NCBI RefSeq assembly: GCF_052114085.1
Contig: NZ_JBFREB010000001.1
Coordinates: forward strand, 248,001-312,000
DNA length: 64,000 bases
Direction of reading: 5' to 3'
From: Leifsonia sp052114085
GTDB taxonomy: Bacteria > Actinomycetota > Actinomycetes > Actinomycetales > Microbacteriaceae
This document shows, piece by piece, positions 32,405-40,700 of this stretch. The translations under genes and the position numbers were made by a program. Within the stretch, counting starts at the first letter, position 1. Every line of letters begins with the position of its first letter. A model generated the notes under the pieces. It saw only the letters and a program-made list of their open reading frames with translations. It searched no databases and was not told the DNA's origin.

Positions 32405-33469
32405 ATGCGCGCAGCCGTCGTGAGTCAGTATCGCGAGCCGCTCACCCTCGAAGACCGTCCCCTTCCGACCCCGGGTGCAGGCCAGGTCCTGGTGCGGCTG
32501 GAGGCGTGCGGACTGTGTCACACCGACATCCACGCCATCAACGGGGACTGGCCGGTGCGGCCGGCTCTGCCGTTCGTCCCGGGGCACGAGGGCGTTGGGA
32601 TCGTCGAGGGGCTCGGCGACGGCGTCACCACCCGCGAGGTCGGGCAGCGGGTCGCGCTTCCGTGGCTGGGGTACGCATGCGGCGAGTGCCGCTACTGCAT
32701 CGACGGCCGAGAAAATCTGTGCGAGGCGCAGCACAACACCGGCTACTCGGTCGATGGGGGGTACGCCGAGTACGCCGTCGCCGAGGCACGGTTCGCGGTG
32801 CCCGTGCCAGACGGCGTCGCCCCGCTGGATGCCGCCCCGCTCACGTGTGCGGGCGTCACCACCTACGCCGCGGTGAAGGCCGCACGCGTGGTTCCGGGCG
32901 AGCGCGTCGCCGTCTTCGGTATCGGCGGACTCGGCCATCTCGCCCTGCAATACGCGCGACTGGTCGGAGCGCAGGTCGTCGCCGTGGACATCACCGAGGA
33001 GAAACTGGACCTCGCCGTAGAACTCGGCGCCGACCATGCGATCAACGCGACTGAGGTGGACCCGGCGCAGGCCATCCGTCACCTGGGCGGTGCCGATGTC
33101 GCCATCGTTCTCGCGGTCGCACCCAGCGTGTTCGACCAGGCGTACCGGTCGCTGAATCGCGGCGGTCGCCTGGTGCTCGTTTCTTTGCCCGCCGATGGAA
33201 CTCTCACCGTCCCCGTGTTCGACACCGTCCTGAAGGGCATCTCGATCGTCGGATCCATCGTCGGAACCCGACAGGACCTCGTCGAGGTGTTCGCCCTCCA
33301 CGCGGCCGGACGCACCCGCGTCGTTGCTGCCGAGCGCGACATCCGCGACGTCAACGAAGCCGTCGCGGAGGTGCTCGCCGGGGAGGTGCCCGCTCGGCTC
33401 GTCTTCGTCTACGAGTCGGCACTTCCCGTGGAAACCCCCGCCCACAATGCGGCCAGTGCGCGGGAATGA
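32405..33469 (+). CDS. adhP: Zinc-dependent alcohol dehydrogenase (AdhP type)
   Basis: A 354-residue medium-chain zinc alcohol dehydrogenase. The catalytic zinc site is seen as CGLCHTD (Cys/His) and GHEGVG; the structural zinc site is CGECRYCIDGRENLC with four Cys. The NAD-binding motif is VAVFGIGGLGHLALQYARL followed by VVAVDITEEK, whose Asp favours NAD. It would interconvert ethanol or another primary alcohol and the aldehyde. AAAGGAGCCGCCC precedes the ATG. Two DosR-like boxes upstream suggest hypoxic or redox induction. Its stop overlaps the P-type ATPase start. Confidence 0.93.
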   Translation: MRAAVVSQYREPLTLEDRPLPTPGAGQVLVRLEACGLCHTDIHAINGDWPVRPALPFVPGHEGVGIVEGLGDGVTTREVGQRVALPWLGYACGECRYCIDGRENLCEAQHNTGYSVDGGYAEYAVAEARFAVPVPDGVAPLDAAPLTCAGVTTYAAVKAARVVPGERVAVFGIGGLGHLALQYARLVGAQVVAVDITEEKLDLAVELGADHAINATEVDPAQAIRHLGGADVAIVLAVAPSVFDQAYRSLNRGGRLVLVSLPADGTLTVPVFDTVLKGISIVGSIVGTRQDLVEVFALHAAGRTRVVAAERDIRDVNEAVAEVLAGEVPARLVFVYESALPVETPAHNAASARE

Positions 33470-35322
33470 GGGCTGACTCCTCCTTCGCCCGCCGGGCCGA
33501 CCGGCTGCTGAGGGGCGCCGTTCGCTACCGCGTGATCACCCTGACCGTTCTGGTCGGTGTGATCTCGGGGGTGTTCGCCGTGGCCGGAGCGGATTCGGCG
33601 GCTCGGTGGATCGCCGGCCTCTACGCTCTCGCGGTGGCGGCCGGCTACACCATCCGGATGTTGCGCACGTTGGCTTCGGGCGGTTTGGGGGTGGACCTGC
33701 TCGCTGTCGTCGCCATTGTCGCGACGGTCGCGGTGGGGGAGGTGGTGGCGGCGCTCATCGTGGTCCTTATGCTGAGCGGTGGTGAGGCGCTTGAGGACTA
33801 TGCCAATCGCCGTGCACGCCGTGAGTTGGATGCGTTGCTGCGCCGGGATCCGCGGTACGCGCACCGGTTCGCCGGGGAACGGCTGGAGGACGTGCCGGTC
33901 GCCGATGTCCAGATCGAGGACATCCTCCTGGTACGTCCGGCGGAAGTGGTGCCCGTGGATGGGGTGCTGCTGGATGCCGCCGCATTCGACCTCTCATCGC
34001 TGTCCGGGGAGAGCCTCCCGGTCGACCGCGCACCGGGGGATGTGGTCCTCAGCGGCAGCATCAATGGCGCCGAGGCCGTCCGGCTGCGTGCGACTGCTCT
34101 GGCTGCCGACAGCCAGTATCAGCAGATCGTCGCTCTCGTGGAGCAGGCGGCTGGAAGCAAGCCGCGGGTGGTCCGCCTCGCGGACCGGTTCGCGGTCCCG
34201 TTCACCGCGTTCTCGCTGCTGCTGGCGGGGATAGCGTGGCTGGTCAGTGGTGACCCGGTCCGCTTCGCGGAGGTTCTCGTGCTGGCGACACCGTGTCCGC
34301 TGCTGATCGCGGCGCCGGTGGCGTTCATCGGTGGCATGAGCCGGGCGGCGCACTCCGGCATCCTTGTCCGTACCGGATCGGTGTTCGAGACGTTGGCTCG
34401 GGTCCGGACCGTCGTCTTCGACAAGACCGGCACACTGACCACCGGACGCCCGGTTCTCCGGGAGGTGCGTCCGGCCCCTGGGTTCGATGCCACCGAGCTG
34501 CTTTCCTTGACGGCGAGTGCGGAGCAGTACTCCTCGCACGTACTCGCGGCCTCGGTCGTCCAGGCGGCCGAGCAGCGGGCGGTCGGCCTTCAGGAGGTGG
34601 CCTCCGCGGAGGAGCACGCCACGAACGGTGTGCTGGCCCGCGTGGGTGAGCGCCGGGTGGCCGTGGGCAAGCTCGCCTTCGCGCGCTCATTCGATCGGGA
34701 CGCCCCGAGGGCGGTGATTGGTCCAGGGGAGCTGGCCGTATACGTCACGGTGGATGACAGGTACGCGGGCGTGATCATCGAAGCCGATCCACCACGATCG
34801 AACGCTCAGTCCATGCTTGCGGGACTACGGGCTCTTGGCGTGCGGAACATCGAACTGCTTACCGGCGATGCGGAGGAAACAGCCGCTCACACCGCCGGAG
34901 CGTTGGGCATCACCCGGTACCGCGCCGAGTGCCTGCCGGCCGACAAGGTGCGGCGGGTGGCCTCGATCATCGAGCGTCCCGTTGTCATGGTCGGGGACGG
35001 GGTCAACGACGCCCCGGTGCTTGCCCGCGCGGATGTCGGGATTGCCATGGGGGCCAAAGGTGCGACCGCGGCAAGTGAGTCGGCGGATGTCGTGCTGCTG
35101 ATCGACGACATCGGGGGCGTCGTTGAGGCGGTGGCCATCGCGCGCCGCACCGTTGCCATCGCGCTGCAGAGTATCTGGCTCGGCATCGCGGTTTCGGTGG
35201 TCCTGATGCTCATCGCCGCGTTCGGGTTCATCCCGGCCATCGTCGGCGCGCTTCTTCAGGAGGCCGTCGACCTCGCGACGATCCTCGCTGCGCTTCGGGC
35301 GGCGCGGGTGCCCCGACGCTGA
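33466..35322 (+). CDS. Heavy-metal-type P1B ATPase without N-terminal metal-binding domain
   Basis: A 618-residue P-type cation ATPase. The actuator motif SSLSGESLPVDR, the phosphorylation motif VFDKTGTLTTGRP, TGD in LLTGDAEETA and the hinge VMVGDGVNDAPVLARADVGIAMG are all present. The transmembrane metal motif is TPCP in VLATPCPLLIAAPVA, rather than CPC or SPC, so the ion specificity is uncertain. No HMA metal-binding domain is present at the N-terminus, which begins with transmembrane segments. ATGA overlap with the alcohol dehydrogenase puts it under the same promoter and tandem DosR-like boxes. Confidence 0.92.
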   Translation: MRADSSFARRADRLLRGAVRYRVITLTVLVGVISGVFAVAGADSAARWIAGLYALAVAAGYTIRMLRTLASGGLGVDLLAVVAIVATVAVGEVVAALIVVLMLSGGEALEDYANRRARRELDALLRRDPRYAHRFAGERLEDVPVADVQIEDILLVRPAEVVPVDGVLLDAAAFDLSSLSGESLPVDRAPGDVVLSGSINGAEAVRLRATALAADSQYQQIVALVEQAAGSKPRVVRLADRFAVPFTAFSLLLAGIAWLVSGDPVRFAEVLVLATPCPLLIAAPVAFIGGMSRAAHSGILVRTGSVFETLARVRTVVFDKTGTLTTGRPVLREVRPAPGFDATELLSLTASAEQYSSHVLAASVVQAAEQRAVGLQEVASAEEHATNGVLARVGERRVAVGKLAFARSFDRDAPRAVIGPGELAVYVTVDDRYAGVIIEADPPRSNAQSMLAGLRALGVRNIELLTGDAEETAAHTAGALGITRYRAECLPADKVRRVASIIERPVVMVGDGVNDAPVLARADVGIAMGAKGATAASESADVVLLIDDIGGVVEAVAIARRTVAIALQSIWLGIAVSVVLMLIAAFGFIPAIVGALLQEAVDLATILAALRAARVPRR

Positions 35323-35363
35323 CCAGCCGACTCACGTCGGGCACCGATCCAGCCGTCGCTGAG

Positions 35364-36515
35364 TCAGTGTCCTGCCCGGTCGCCGCGAGCAGGCACCGCC
35401 GCGAGACGGCCCAAGGCGAACGCCGCGGCGGCGATGGTCAGCAGCGCACCGACCAGGATCGCCGGACCCTCCCCAGGGAGAAGGGTGGCCGTCTGCACTC
35501 CGAGCGTCACGGCGGCCACCGGGACACCGAGTTGACCCGCCGAGGCGACGGTCTGCCTCCACGGCAGCCCGACCGCGCGCGAGGCGCTGTGCGCGATGAC
35601 GGCTCCGGCGCCGAGCGCCAGCCCCAGCACAAGCATCGCTGGATGGCCGGCGAGACCGCGAATGTCGAGAGACGCGCCCAACCATACGAAGAACAGCGGC
35701 CCGAAGAAGCCTTCTGTCATGCCGAACAGTTGCCGTGCGAGACGATGGGGCTCTCCCACCGAGGAAAGCACCAGGCCGAGAGCGAAGCCGGCGAGCATGA
35801 TGGAGAGCTGTGCCAGCTGAGCTATGGCGGCGAAGACGAACAGCACGAGCAGGCTGAGGCGCAGCTCCAGCGCGAATCGGCGCCGCTCGGAGTAGGCGTG
35901 CGCACGTCGCCGGAGACCGGTGCGGCCCAACCAGGACAGGACGAAGACCAGCCCGAGCGATGCTGCAGCGATGGCCAGTGCGCCGACGGCCGCACTGCCC
36001 GCGTGCGCGGGACTCACCGCGAACGGGAGGGCGATCACGCACACGATGTCGGCCACGGCGATCTGCGTGACCAGTTGCCCGAAGTTTGCCAGGTTGAGTC
36101 CCAGGGAGGTGAGCATCGGCAGGACCACCGCCGCTGAGGACGACGCGAGCACGATTCCGTAGACCGCCGCGTGCCCGGTGCCGAAGACGTCGGCGAGGAC
36201 GGCCCCCAGGGCGGCGGAGGCGATTCCGGCCGCGGCTGCGCCGGCCACCCCGAGTGCTCCTGTCCGGGATCGCAGGCGCGGGTCGCGCACTGGGATCTGG
36301 GACCCGACGACCACCATGGTCAGCCCGAACCCGATGTTTGCGAGGAGTTGGAGGTCCGGGGCGCGCGGATCGATGAGGCGGAGCCCGGTGTCGCCGACGA
36401 GTACTCCGCCCGCCAGCTCGCCGACCACCACCGGAACATGCCAGACGTTGCGTGCTGAGAGCAGCGGCCCGATCAGGCCGATCGCGACGATGAGCGCCAA
36501 TGATGCCGGAGTCAT
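35364..36515 (-). CDS. Cation/proton antiporter, CPA2 family
   Basis: A 383-residue Na+(K+)/H+ exchanger-family membrane protein with about 11-12 hydrophobic helices. Family features include VVGELAGGVLVGDTGLRLI near the N-terminus and YGIVLASSSAAVVLPMLTSL plus a GQLVTQIAVADIVCVI segment, carrying the conserved Asp of the transport site. There is no cytosolic nucleotide-binding (TrkA-N) domain, so it is shorter than KefB/KefC. It follows the polymer-forming membrane protein on the same strand after a 69-bp gap and may be co-transcribed. Confidence 0.9.
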   Translation of the reverse strand: MTPASLALIVAIGLIGPLLSARNVWHVPVVVGELAGGVLVGDTGLRLIDPRAPDLQLLANIGFGLTMVVVGSQIPVRDPRLRSRTGALGVAGAAAAGIASAALGAVLADVFGTGHAAVYGIVLASSSAAVVLPMLTSLGLNLANFGQLVTQIAVADIVCVIALPFAVSPAHAGSAAVGALAIAAASLGLVFVLSWLGRTGLRRRAHAYSERRRFALELRLSLLVLFVFAAIAQLAQLSIMLAGFALGLVLSSVGEPHRLARQLFGMTEGFFGPLFFVWLGASLDIRGLAGHPAMLVLGLALGAGAVIAHSASRAVGLPWRQTVASAGQLGVPVAAVTLGVQTATLLPGEGPAILVGALLTIAAAAFALGRLAAVPARGDRAGH

Positions 36516-36584
36516 GACGCGAATGTCTCATCGACGTCGGCGCTGGCTCTGGTACCCACTGTCGCACCGTAACGGATGTGCCGC

Positions 36585-37688
36585 TCAGCCGTGAGGTGGA
36601 GTCGAGTGCTGCGTAGTCATGGACGGTTCCACCGTCCTTCTCCATGGTGCTTGCCGACGGAATTCGAGGAGCTGGGCGCCCAGGCCGAAGAAGACCATCG
36701 CCAGCCACACCAGGATGTTGAGCCAAGGGATCTGCAGGGCCACGATCAGGATGAGGCCGCCGAGGAACGAGGTGAGCACGGGGGGATGGTTGCCGCGGAG
36801 TACGAGCCGGCCGAGGTAGTGGGCGCTGAACAGGAATGTCGCGAGAGTGAGTCCTGTCCACACCAGGAGGCCCGCGAGCGCGAGGGGAGCCCCGATGATG
36901 GTCACCAGCAGGAAGAGCAGCGCGAAGGGGACGACGATCGCCGCGACGAATCCGACCAGGAGGGCACGCCACGGGGACGGGAGCAACTGGTCTGTTACCC
37001 GCTGCAACCACCCGGGGATGAGCAGGCCTGCGGCGACCGTGATGAGGCTGAGTGCGATCAGGGCGTACAGCAACCCCAGCACCCATCCGAACAGGACGGC
37101 CCAGGGGGAGATCTCGACGGTCGGCGACCGCTGAGGCTGCACATGACTGACGGTGCCACCGACCGCTCCCTGCGCGATGCGTGCGGTGTTCTGGCTGGAG
37201 TAGGTGACGTCCCCGCCCACCGCGCCATCGATCGTGAGGCTGGAGGCACTGACCTGCAGATCCCTTCCGATGTCACCCGAGACCCTCAGTGAGCTCCCCG
37301 CCGCCACGAGGTCGTCGCCGATCGCCCCGCTGTCGGCCAGCACGAGACTCGAGGCGAAAACAGTGCCGCTCCGGCTGACACCGCCGGTGATGGTCACATT
37401 CTGCGCGGCGAGCCGGATGTTGCCGTCTACGGTGCCGGCGATGGTGATCGTCTGCGCGGCCGCGATCACGTCGCCGCGGACGTTGCCGCTGATGGTGACG
37501 CTCTGCCCTGCGGCGTAGACGTCACCGTCGATAGGCCCGGAAACATCGATGGCGACGCCACTGTAGAAGTGCGGTCCTTGTGTGCCGCCAGCCGCAGCGG
37601 ACCAGGGTGCGGCGGCGGATGCGCCGCCGATTCCCAGGAGCAGGAAGGCGGCTACGGCTGTAACGGCAGCCAGTCGTCGAGCGGTCAT
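36585..37688 (-). CDS. Polymer-forming (bactofilin-like beta-helix) membrane protein
   Basis: A 367-residue protein in two parts. After a signal-like N-terminus (TAVAAFLLLGIGGASAAAPW) about residues 45-185 form short repeats such as GPIDGDVYAAGQSVTISGNV and GTVDGNIRLAAQNVTITGGV, typical of bactofilin/polymer-forming beta-helices. Residues about 195-345 contain four or five hydrophobic helices, and the C-terminus is polar. Such fusions are predicted to form envelope-associated polymers; the exact role is unknown. A DosR-like box lies 70 bp upstream. Confidence 0.85.
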   Translation of the reverse strand: MTARRLAAVTAVAAFLLLGIGGASAAAPWSAAAGGTQGPHFYSGVAIDVSGPIDGDVYAAGQSVTISGNVRGDVIAAAQTITIAGTVDGNIRLAAQNVTITGGVSRSGTVFASSLVLADSGAIGDDLVAAGSSLRVSGDIGRDLQVSASSLTIDGAVGGDVTYSSQNTARIAQGAVGGTVSHVQPQRSPTVEISPWAVLFGWVLGLLYALIALSLITVAAGLLIPGWLQRVTDQLLPSPWRALLVGFVAAIVVPFALLFLLVTIIGAPLALAGLLVWTGLTLATFLFSAHYLGRLVLRGNHPPVLTSFLGGLILIVALQIPWLNILVWLAMVFFGLGAQLLEFRRQAPWRRTVEPSMTTQHSTPPHG

Positions 37689-37758
37689 GTCGGACGTCCC
37701 CCGGTCTGCGGCGGAGCCACCGCATGCTCACCCTCACCGCATCCGGTCTCGGGTCATA

Positions 37759-37772
37759 GGGTCGGAGGTCCT
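37759..37772. promoter_or_regulatory. DosR-box-like palindrome
   Basis: GGGTCGGAGGTCCT differs by one base from the box at 25077. It lies 70 bp upstream of the polymer-forming membrane protein gene on the minus strand. Confidence 0.6.
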
Positions 37773-37933
37773 GCGCGCATCCAGGCTGCTCCGTACGGCC
37801 CGATGAAGGTACGCACCGCGGACTATCGCCGACGTTGGCACTCGATGCGTGCGCATCGGCCGTTGCCGTGCCCACCCGCTCGGGTCCATCATGCCGTGGT
37901 GACGAGTCGGGATGAACCGATCGGTCGCCGGTC

Positions 37934-39229
37934 ATGAACCCGGCGGCTCGTCGAGTGCAGGGCGTCTACCTGACCCTGATGCTCGGCAACACGCTTGCCG
38001 CGTCGTTGATCTGGGGAATCAACACGCTCTTCCTGCTCGACGCCGGACTCTCGAACTTCGAGGCCTTCGCCGCGAACGCGTTCTTCACCGCCGGCATGGT
38101 GATCTTCGAAATCCCGACAGGCGTCGTCGCCGACACGGTCGGACGGAAAGCGTCGTACCTGCTGGGCACGATCACCCTGTCGGTGACGACAGGCCTGTAC
38201 TGGATGCTGTGGCTCTGGCATGCGCCGTTCGTCTGGTGGGCGATCGTGTCGGTACTGCTGGGCCTGGGCTTCACGTTCTTCTCCGGCGCGGTGGACGCCT
38301 GGCTCGTCGACGCGCTGGCGTTCGCCAAGTACGCCGGGAGTCTCGAGGCCGTGTTCGGCCGCGGCCTGGTCGTCACGGGGATCGCGATGTTCGTCGGATC
38401 GGTCCTGGGCGGCATCATCGCGCAGGCGACCAATCTCGGCGTGCCGTTCCTGCTGAGAGCCGGAGTGCTGGTGGTCATGCTGGTGTTCGCCGCCGTCGTG
38501 ATGAAAGACTTGGGCTTCACGCCCGACCACTCGATGCGCCCGCTCGCGGCGACGAGGAACGTGCTGAAGCAATCGATCGATCACGGGCTGCGGAAACGGT
38601 CGGTGCGGTGGATGATCCTGTCGGCGCCGTTCGCCTCCGGCGTCGGGATCTACGCCTTCTACGCGCTCCAGCCGTACCTGCTCGAGCTCTACGGAGACAA
38701 GACGGCGTACTCGATCGCCGGGCTTGCGGCTGCCATTTTGTCGTTGGCGCAGGTGGCGGGCGGCGTGCTCGCCTCGCGTATCCGGAGGCTGTTCGCCAAA
38801 CGCACCACGACGGTGATCGGGGCGTCGCTGGTGAGCATCCTGGTTCTCGTGGCGCTGGGGGTGACCAGTCTGTTCTGGTTCGCCGTCATCTGCCTGGTGA
38901 TCTGGGGTTTCGTGTTCGCGGTGGCCGGGCCGGTTCGCCAGTCCTACCTGAACGACATGATCCCGTCGAAGCAGCGTGCGACCGTATTGTCGTTCGACTC
39001 GCTGTTCGGCAGCCTCGGAGGGGTCTTCATCCAGCCGGCGCTCGGACGCGCGGCCGACCTCTGGGGCTACGGCACGTCGCTCGTCATCGGCGGAGCAGTC
39101 CAGCTGATCGGCATCCCTTTCCTGTTCGCCAGCCGGCGCCAGAACGACCCGGCTGACACCAAGACGGCGCAGACGGACTCGGCGCCGGTCGAGCCGGGAG
39201 CTGCAGCGGCGGACGGCCCGGACGCCTGA
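37934..39229 (+). CDS. MFS transporter
   Basis: A 431-residue major facilitator superfamily transporter with twelve predicted helices. The loop 2-3 signature is GVVADTVGRKASYLLG; the second half contains RQSYLNDMIPSKQRATVLSF, common in drug- or metabolite-efflux MFS proteins. The C-terminal tail is Ala/Pro-rich and cytoplasmic. The ATG follows a GTCGCCGGTC stretch without a clear ribosome site. It is a single gene, divergent from the polymer-forming protein. Substrate unknown; export of a small organic compound is the likeliest role. Confidence 0.9.
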   Translation: MNPAARRVQGVYLTLMLGNTLAASLIWGINTLFLLDAGLSNFEAFAANAFFTAGMVIFEIPTGVVADTVGRKASYLLGTITLSVTTGLYWMLWLWHAPFVWWAIVSVLLGLGFTFFSGAVDAWLVDALAFAKYAGSLEAVFGRGLVVTGIAMFVGSVLGGIIAQATNLGVPFLLRAGVLVVMLVFAAVVMKDLGFTPDHSMRPLAATRNVLKQSIDHGLRKRSVRWMILSAPFASGVGIYAFYALQPYLLELYGDKTAYSIAGLAAAILSLAQVAGGVLASRIRRLFAKRTTTVIGASLVSILVLVALGVTSLFWFAVICLVIWGFVFAVAGPVRQSYLNDMIPSKQRATVLSFDSLFGSLGGVFIQPALGRAADLWGYGTSLVIGGAVQLIGIPFLFASRRQNDPADTKTAQTDSAPVEPGAAAADGPDA

Positions 39230-39395
39230 GCTGCGCCGCTTCCGAGTTCTTCTTTCCGGGCTCGGTCGCAGGGTACGCGCGTACTCTTCGATACAGATGG
39301 CCCACTAGAGGGCCTGAAAAGAGGTGGCGAAATGGCCACCACGCAGACCCCCGTTCACGCCGGTTGATGGAATTGACCGGAGAACGAGGTGGACC

Positions 39396-39557
39396 ATGTC
39401 GGACCGGCTATTTCCTGAAGAGTCCCCGGAGCGCACCGAACGTCGGATCGAGGCCGCGTGGGCTTCGCTGAAGTCGACGCGCGCGAATGACCCCGAGAGG
39501 ATTCAAAAGGCTCATGACGCGTACTTGCTGGACCCGACCGACGAGGAAGCCCCCTAG
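39396..39557 (+). CDS. Small uncharacterised protein, paralogue of the one at 21.4 kb
   Basis: A 53-residue soluble, highly charged protein starting MSDRLFPEESPERTERRIEA. The pattern PER-x3-R-x4-W-x2-L then DPERIQKAHDAYLLDP matches the 57-residue protein at 21416-21589, defining a small family without known function. GAACGAGGTGGACC precedes the ATG. It is followed by an inverted repeat at 39601-39637 that may end transcription. The conserved DP-x-R-x2-KA-x2-AYL-x-DP segment suggests a single amphipathic helix. Confidence 0.7.
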   Translation: MSDRLFPEESPERTERRIEAAWASLKSTRANDPERIQKAHDAYLLDPTDEEAP

Positions 39558-39600
39558 GGGCGTCATCGTCGGACGGTGAGTCCGGGAGCGATCCCGGGTA

Positions 39601-39637
39601 GACGAGGGCTCAGTGTTCGGGTCACCGAGCCCTCGTC
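39601..39637. terminator. 11-bp perfect stem-loop, probable terminator
   Basis: GACGAGGGCTC (39601-39611) pairs exactly with GAGCCCTCGTC (39627-39637) across a 15-nt loop. It lies 43 bp after the stop of the small plus-strand gene. No T-run follows. Confidence 0.5.
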
Positions 39638-39719
39638 GTTGGAGGGTTGCAACTCCCGATCTGCGACCCCAGGCAACGGGGACGCAGACGTCTGTGGTAT
39701 CGCTGAAATCTGCTGTCGA

Positions 39720-39762
39720 GGCCCGGATGGCGGACGTACCCGAAACGACGGCCATCCGGGCC
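39720..39762. repeat. 12-bp perfect inverted repeat
   Basis: GGCCCGGATGGC (39720-39731) and GCCATCCGGGCC (39751-39762) are exact reverse complements with a 19-nt spacer. It sits between convergent genes, about 190 bp beyond the stop of the minus-strand GAF-ANTAR gene. Function unknown; terminator or structured RNA element are both possible. Confidence 0.5.
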
Positions 39763-39950
39763 AGGCTCGAGGCGCGCCGAACAAAATCGGGGACTTTGAC
39801 GCCAAGGTCTGGGGCGATCGCCTAAATGATCGCACCGATTCCGACCGGGCGCCAGGGATCAGCATGTATCCGGGGTTCTATTCCCGGGTCGGGTGCCCTT
39901 GCCGCCAGCTCGGTCAGGTTCGTCCCGCGCTGCACGTCCGGACGGGCTCG

Positions 39951-40691
39951 TCAGGGGGCGAAAGACTTCGTCTCGTCCGAGGCGCCGAAAGGATGCTCAA
40001 CGATCTGGCGCGCCACTTCGGAGAGGCGGGTACGCGAGTTCCGAGCCCGGGCCCGGATGAGCTGGAACGCGGTGTCCATGTCCACGTTCTGGGTGTGAGC
40101 TATCACGCCCTTGGCCTGCTCGATGATGACTCTGCTGTCCAAGGCATGCTGTAGCTGACTCCGGGCGAGGTCCGCTTCCCGCAATGAGCGTTCGTGGAGA
40201 ATGCCGATCGTTGCACCGTCGGCGAGGGCCCGGGCGGAGACGGCGTCATCCGCTGAGAAGCCGCCGGTGCGATCTCTGAACAGGTTGAGTGAGCCGATGG
40301 TTTCCTTCCGTAGCCGTAGAGGGATGGCATGCATCGAGGCGTAACCCGATTCGGCGGCGGCGATCGCGAAGGAGGGCCAACGTGCGTACGTACTGGCGAT
40401 GTCGTCCACGGTGACGAGCAGGCCGGTCCGGTACGCGTCGACACAGGGTCCTTCGCCCTCGCCGAGTTGCAGGAGACCGATGAGGTGGCTGCGCTCGCTG
40501 CTGGATGCGGCGACTTCGAGCTCGCCTGCAGAGTTGGGGAGCAGGATGCCGGCGTCGGTGGCGTCGAGAAGGGAGGAACAGAGCTCGACGACCGTGTGGA
40601 GGAGGTCCACCACGTCGTACTCGTCGACCATGGTGTCGGCGAGGGTGACGAACGCTTCGGCGAGTTGCCGTTCCTTGCTTTGGGCCCTCAT
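39951..40691 (-). CDS. GAF and ANTAR domain transcription antitermination regulator
   Basis: A 246-residue regulator. A GAF domain (about residues 15-165) opens with VTLADTMVDEYDVVDLLHTV and includes GEGPCVDAYRTG and GSLNLFRDRTGGF, as in mycobacterial Rv1626-like and other GAF-ANTAR proteins. The C-terminal ANTAR RNA-binding domain (about 180-235) has the three-helix pattern SRVIIEQAKGVIAHTQNVD, then AFQLIRARARNSRTRLSEVA. ANTAR proteins bind paired stem-loops in nascent RNA to prevent termination. It follows another GAF-ANTAR gene after a 9-bp gap, as the second gene of a pair. Confidence 0.92.
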   Translation of the reverse strand: MRAQSKERQLAEAFVTLADTMVDEYDVVDLLHTVVELCSSLLDATDAGILLPNSAGELEVAASSSERSHLIGLLQLGEGEGPCVDAYRTGLLVTVDDIASTYARWPSFAIAAAESGYASMHAIPLRLRKETIGSLNLFRDRTGGFSADDAVSARALADGATIGILHERSLREADLARSQLQHALDSRVIIEQAKGVIAHTQNVDMDTAFQLIRARARNSRTRLSEVARQIVEHPFGASDETKSFAP

Positions 40692-40700
40692 GTCCTCACC

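Larger units (their letters stand above)
39558..39950. other. 393-bp intergenic region with several strong stem-loops
   Basis: I see no convincing coding sequence here. Two long perfect inverted repeats occur, at 39601-39637 and 39720-39762, plus an imperfect CTGCG-ACCCC/GGGG-A-CGCAG stem around 39658-39686. The density of hairpins is unusual for this window and could mark a structured RNA, a terminator array between convergent genes, or a former insertion site. Confidence 0.45.

Noticed and set aside
39790..39803. GGGACTTTGACGCC as a further DosR-like box
   Set aside because: Only the left half fits and it is not upstream of a gene start.
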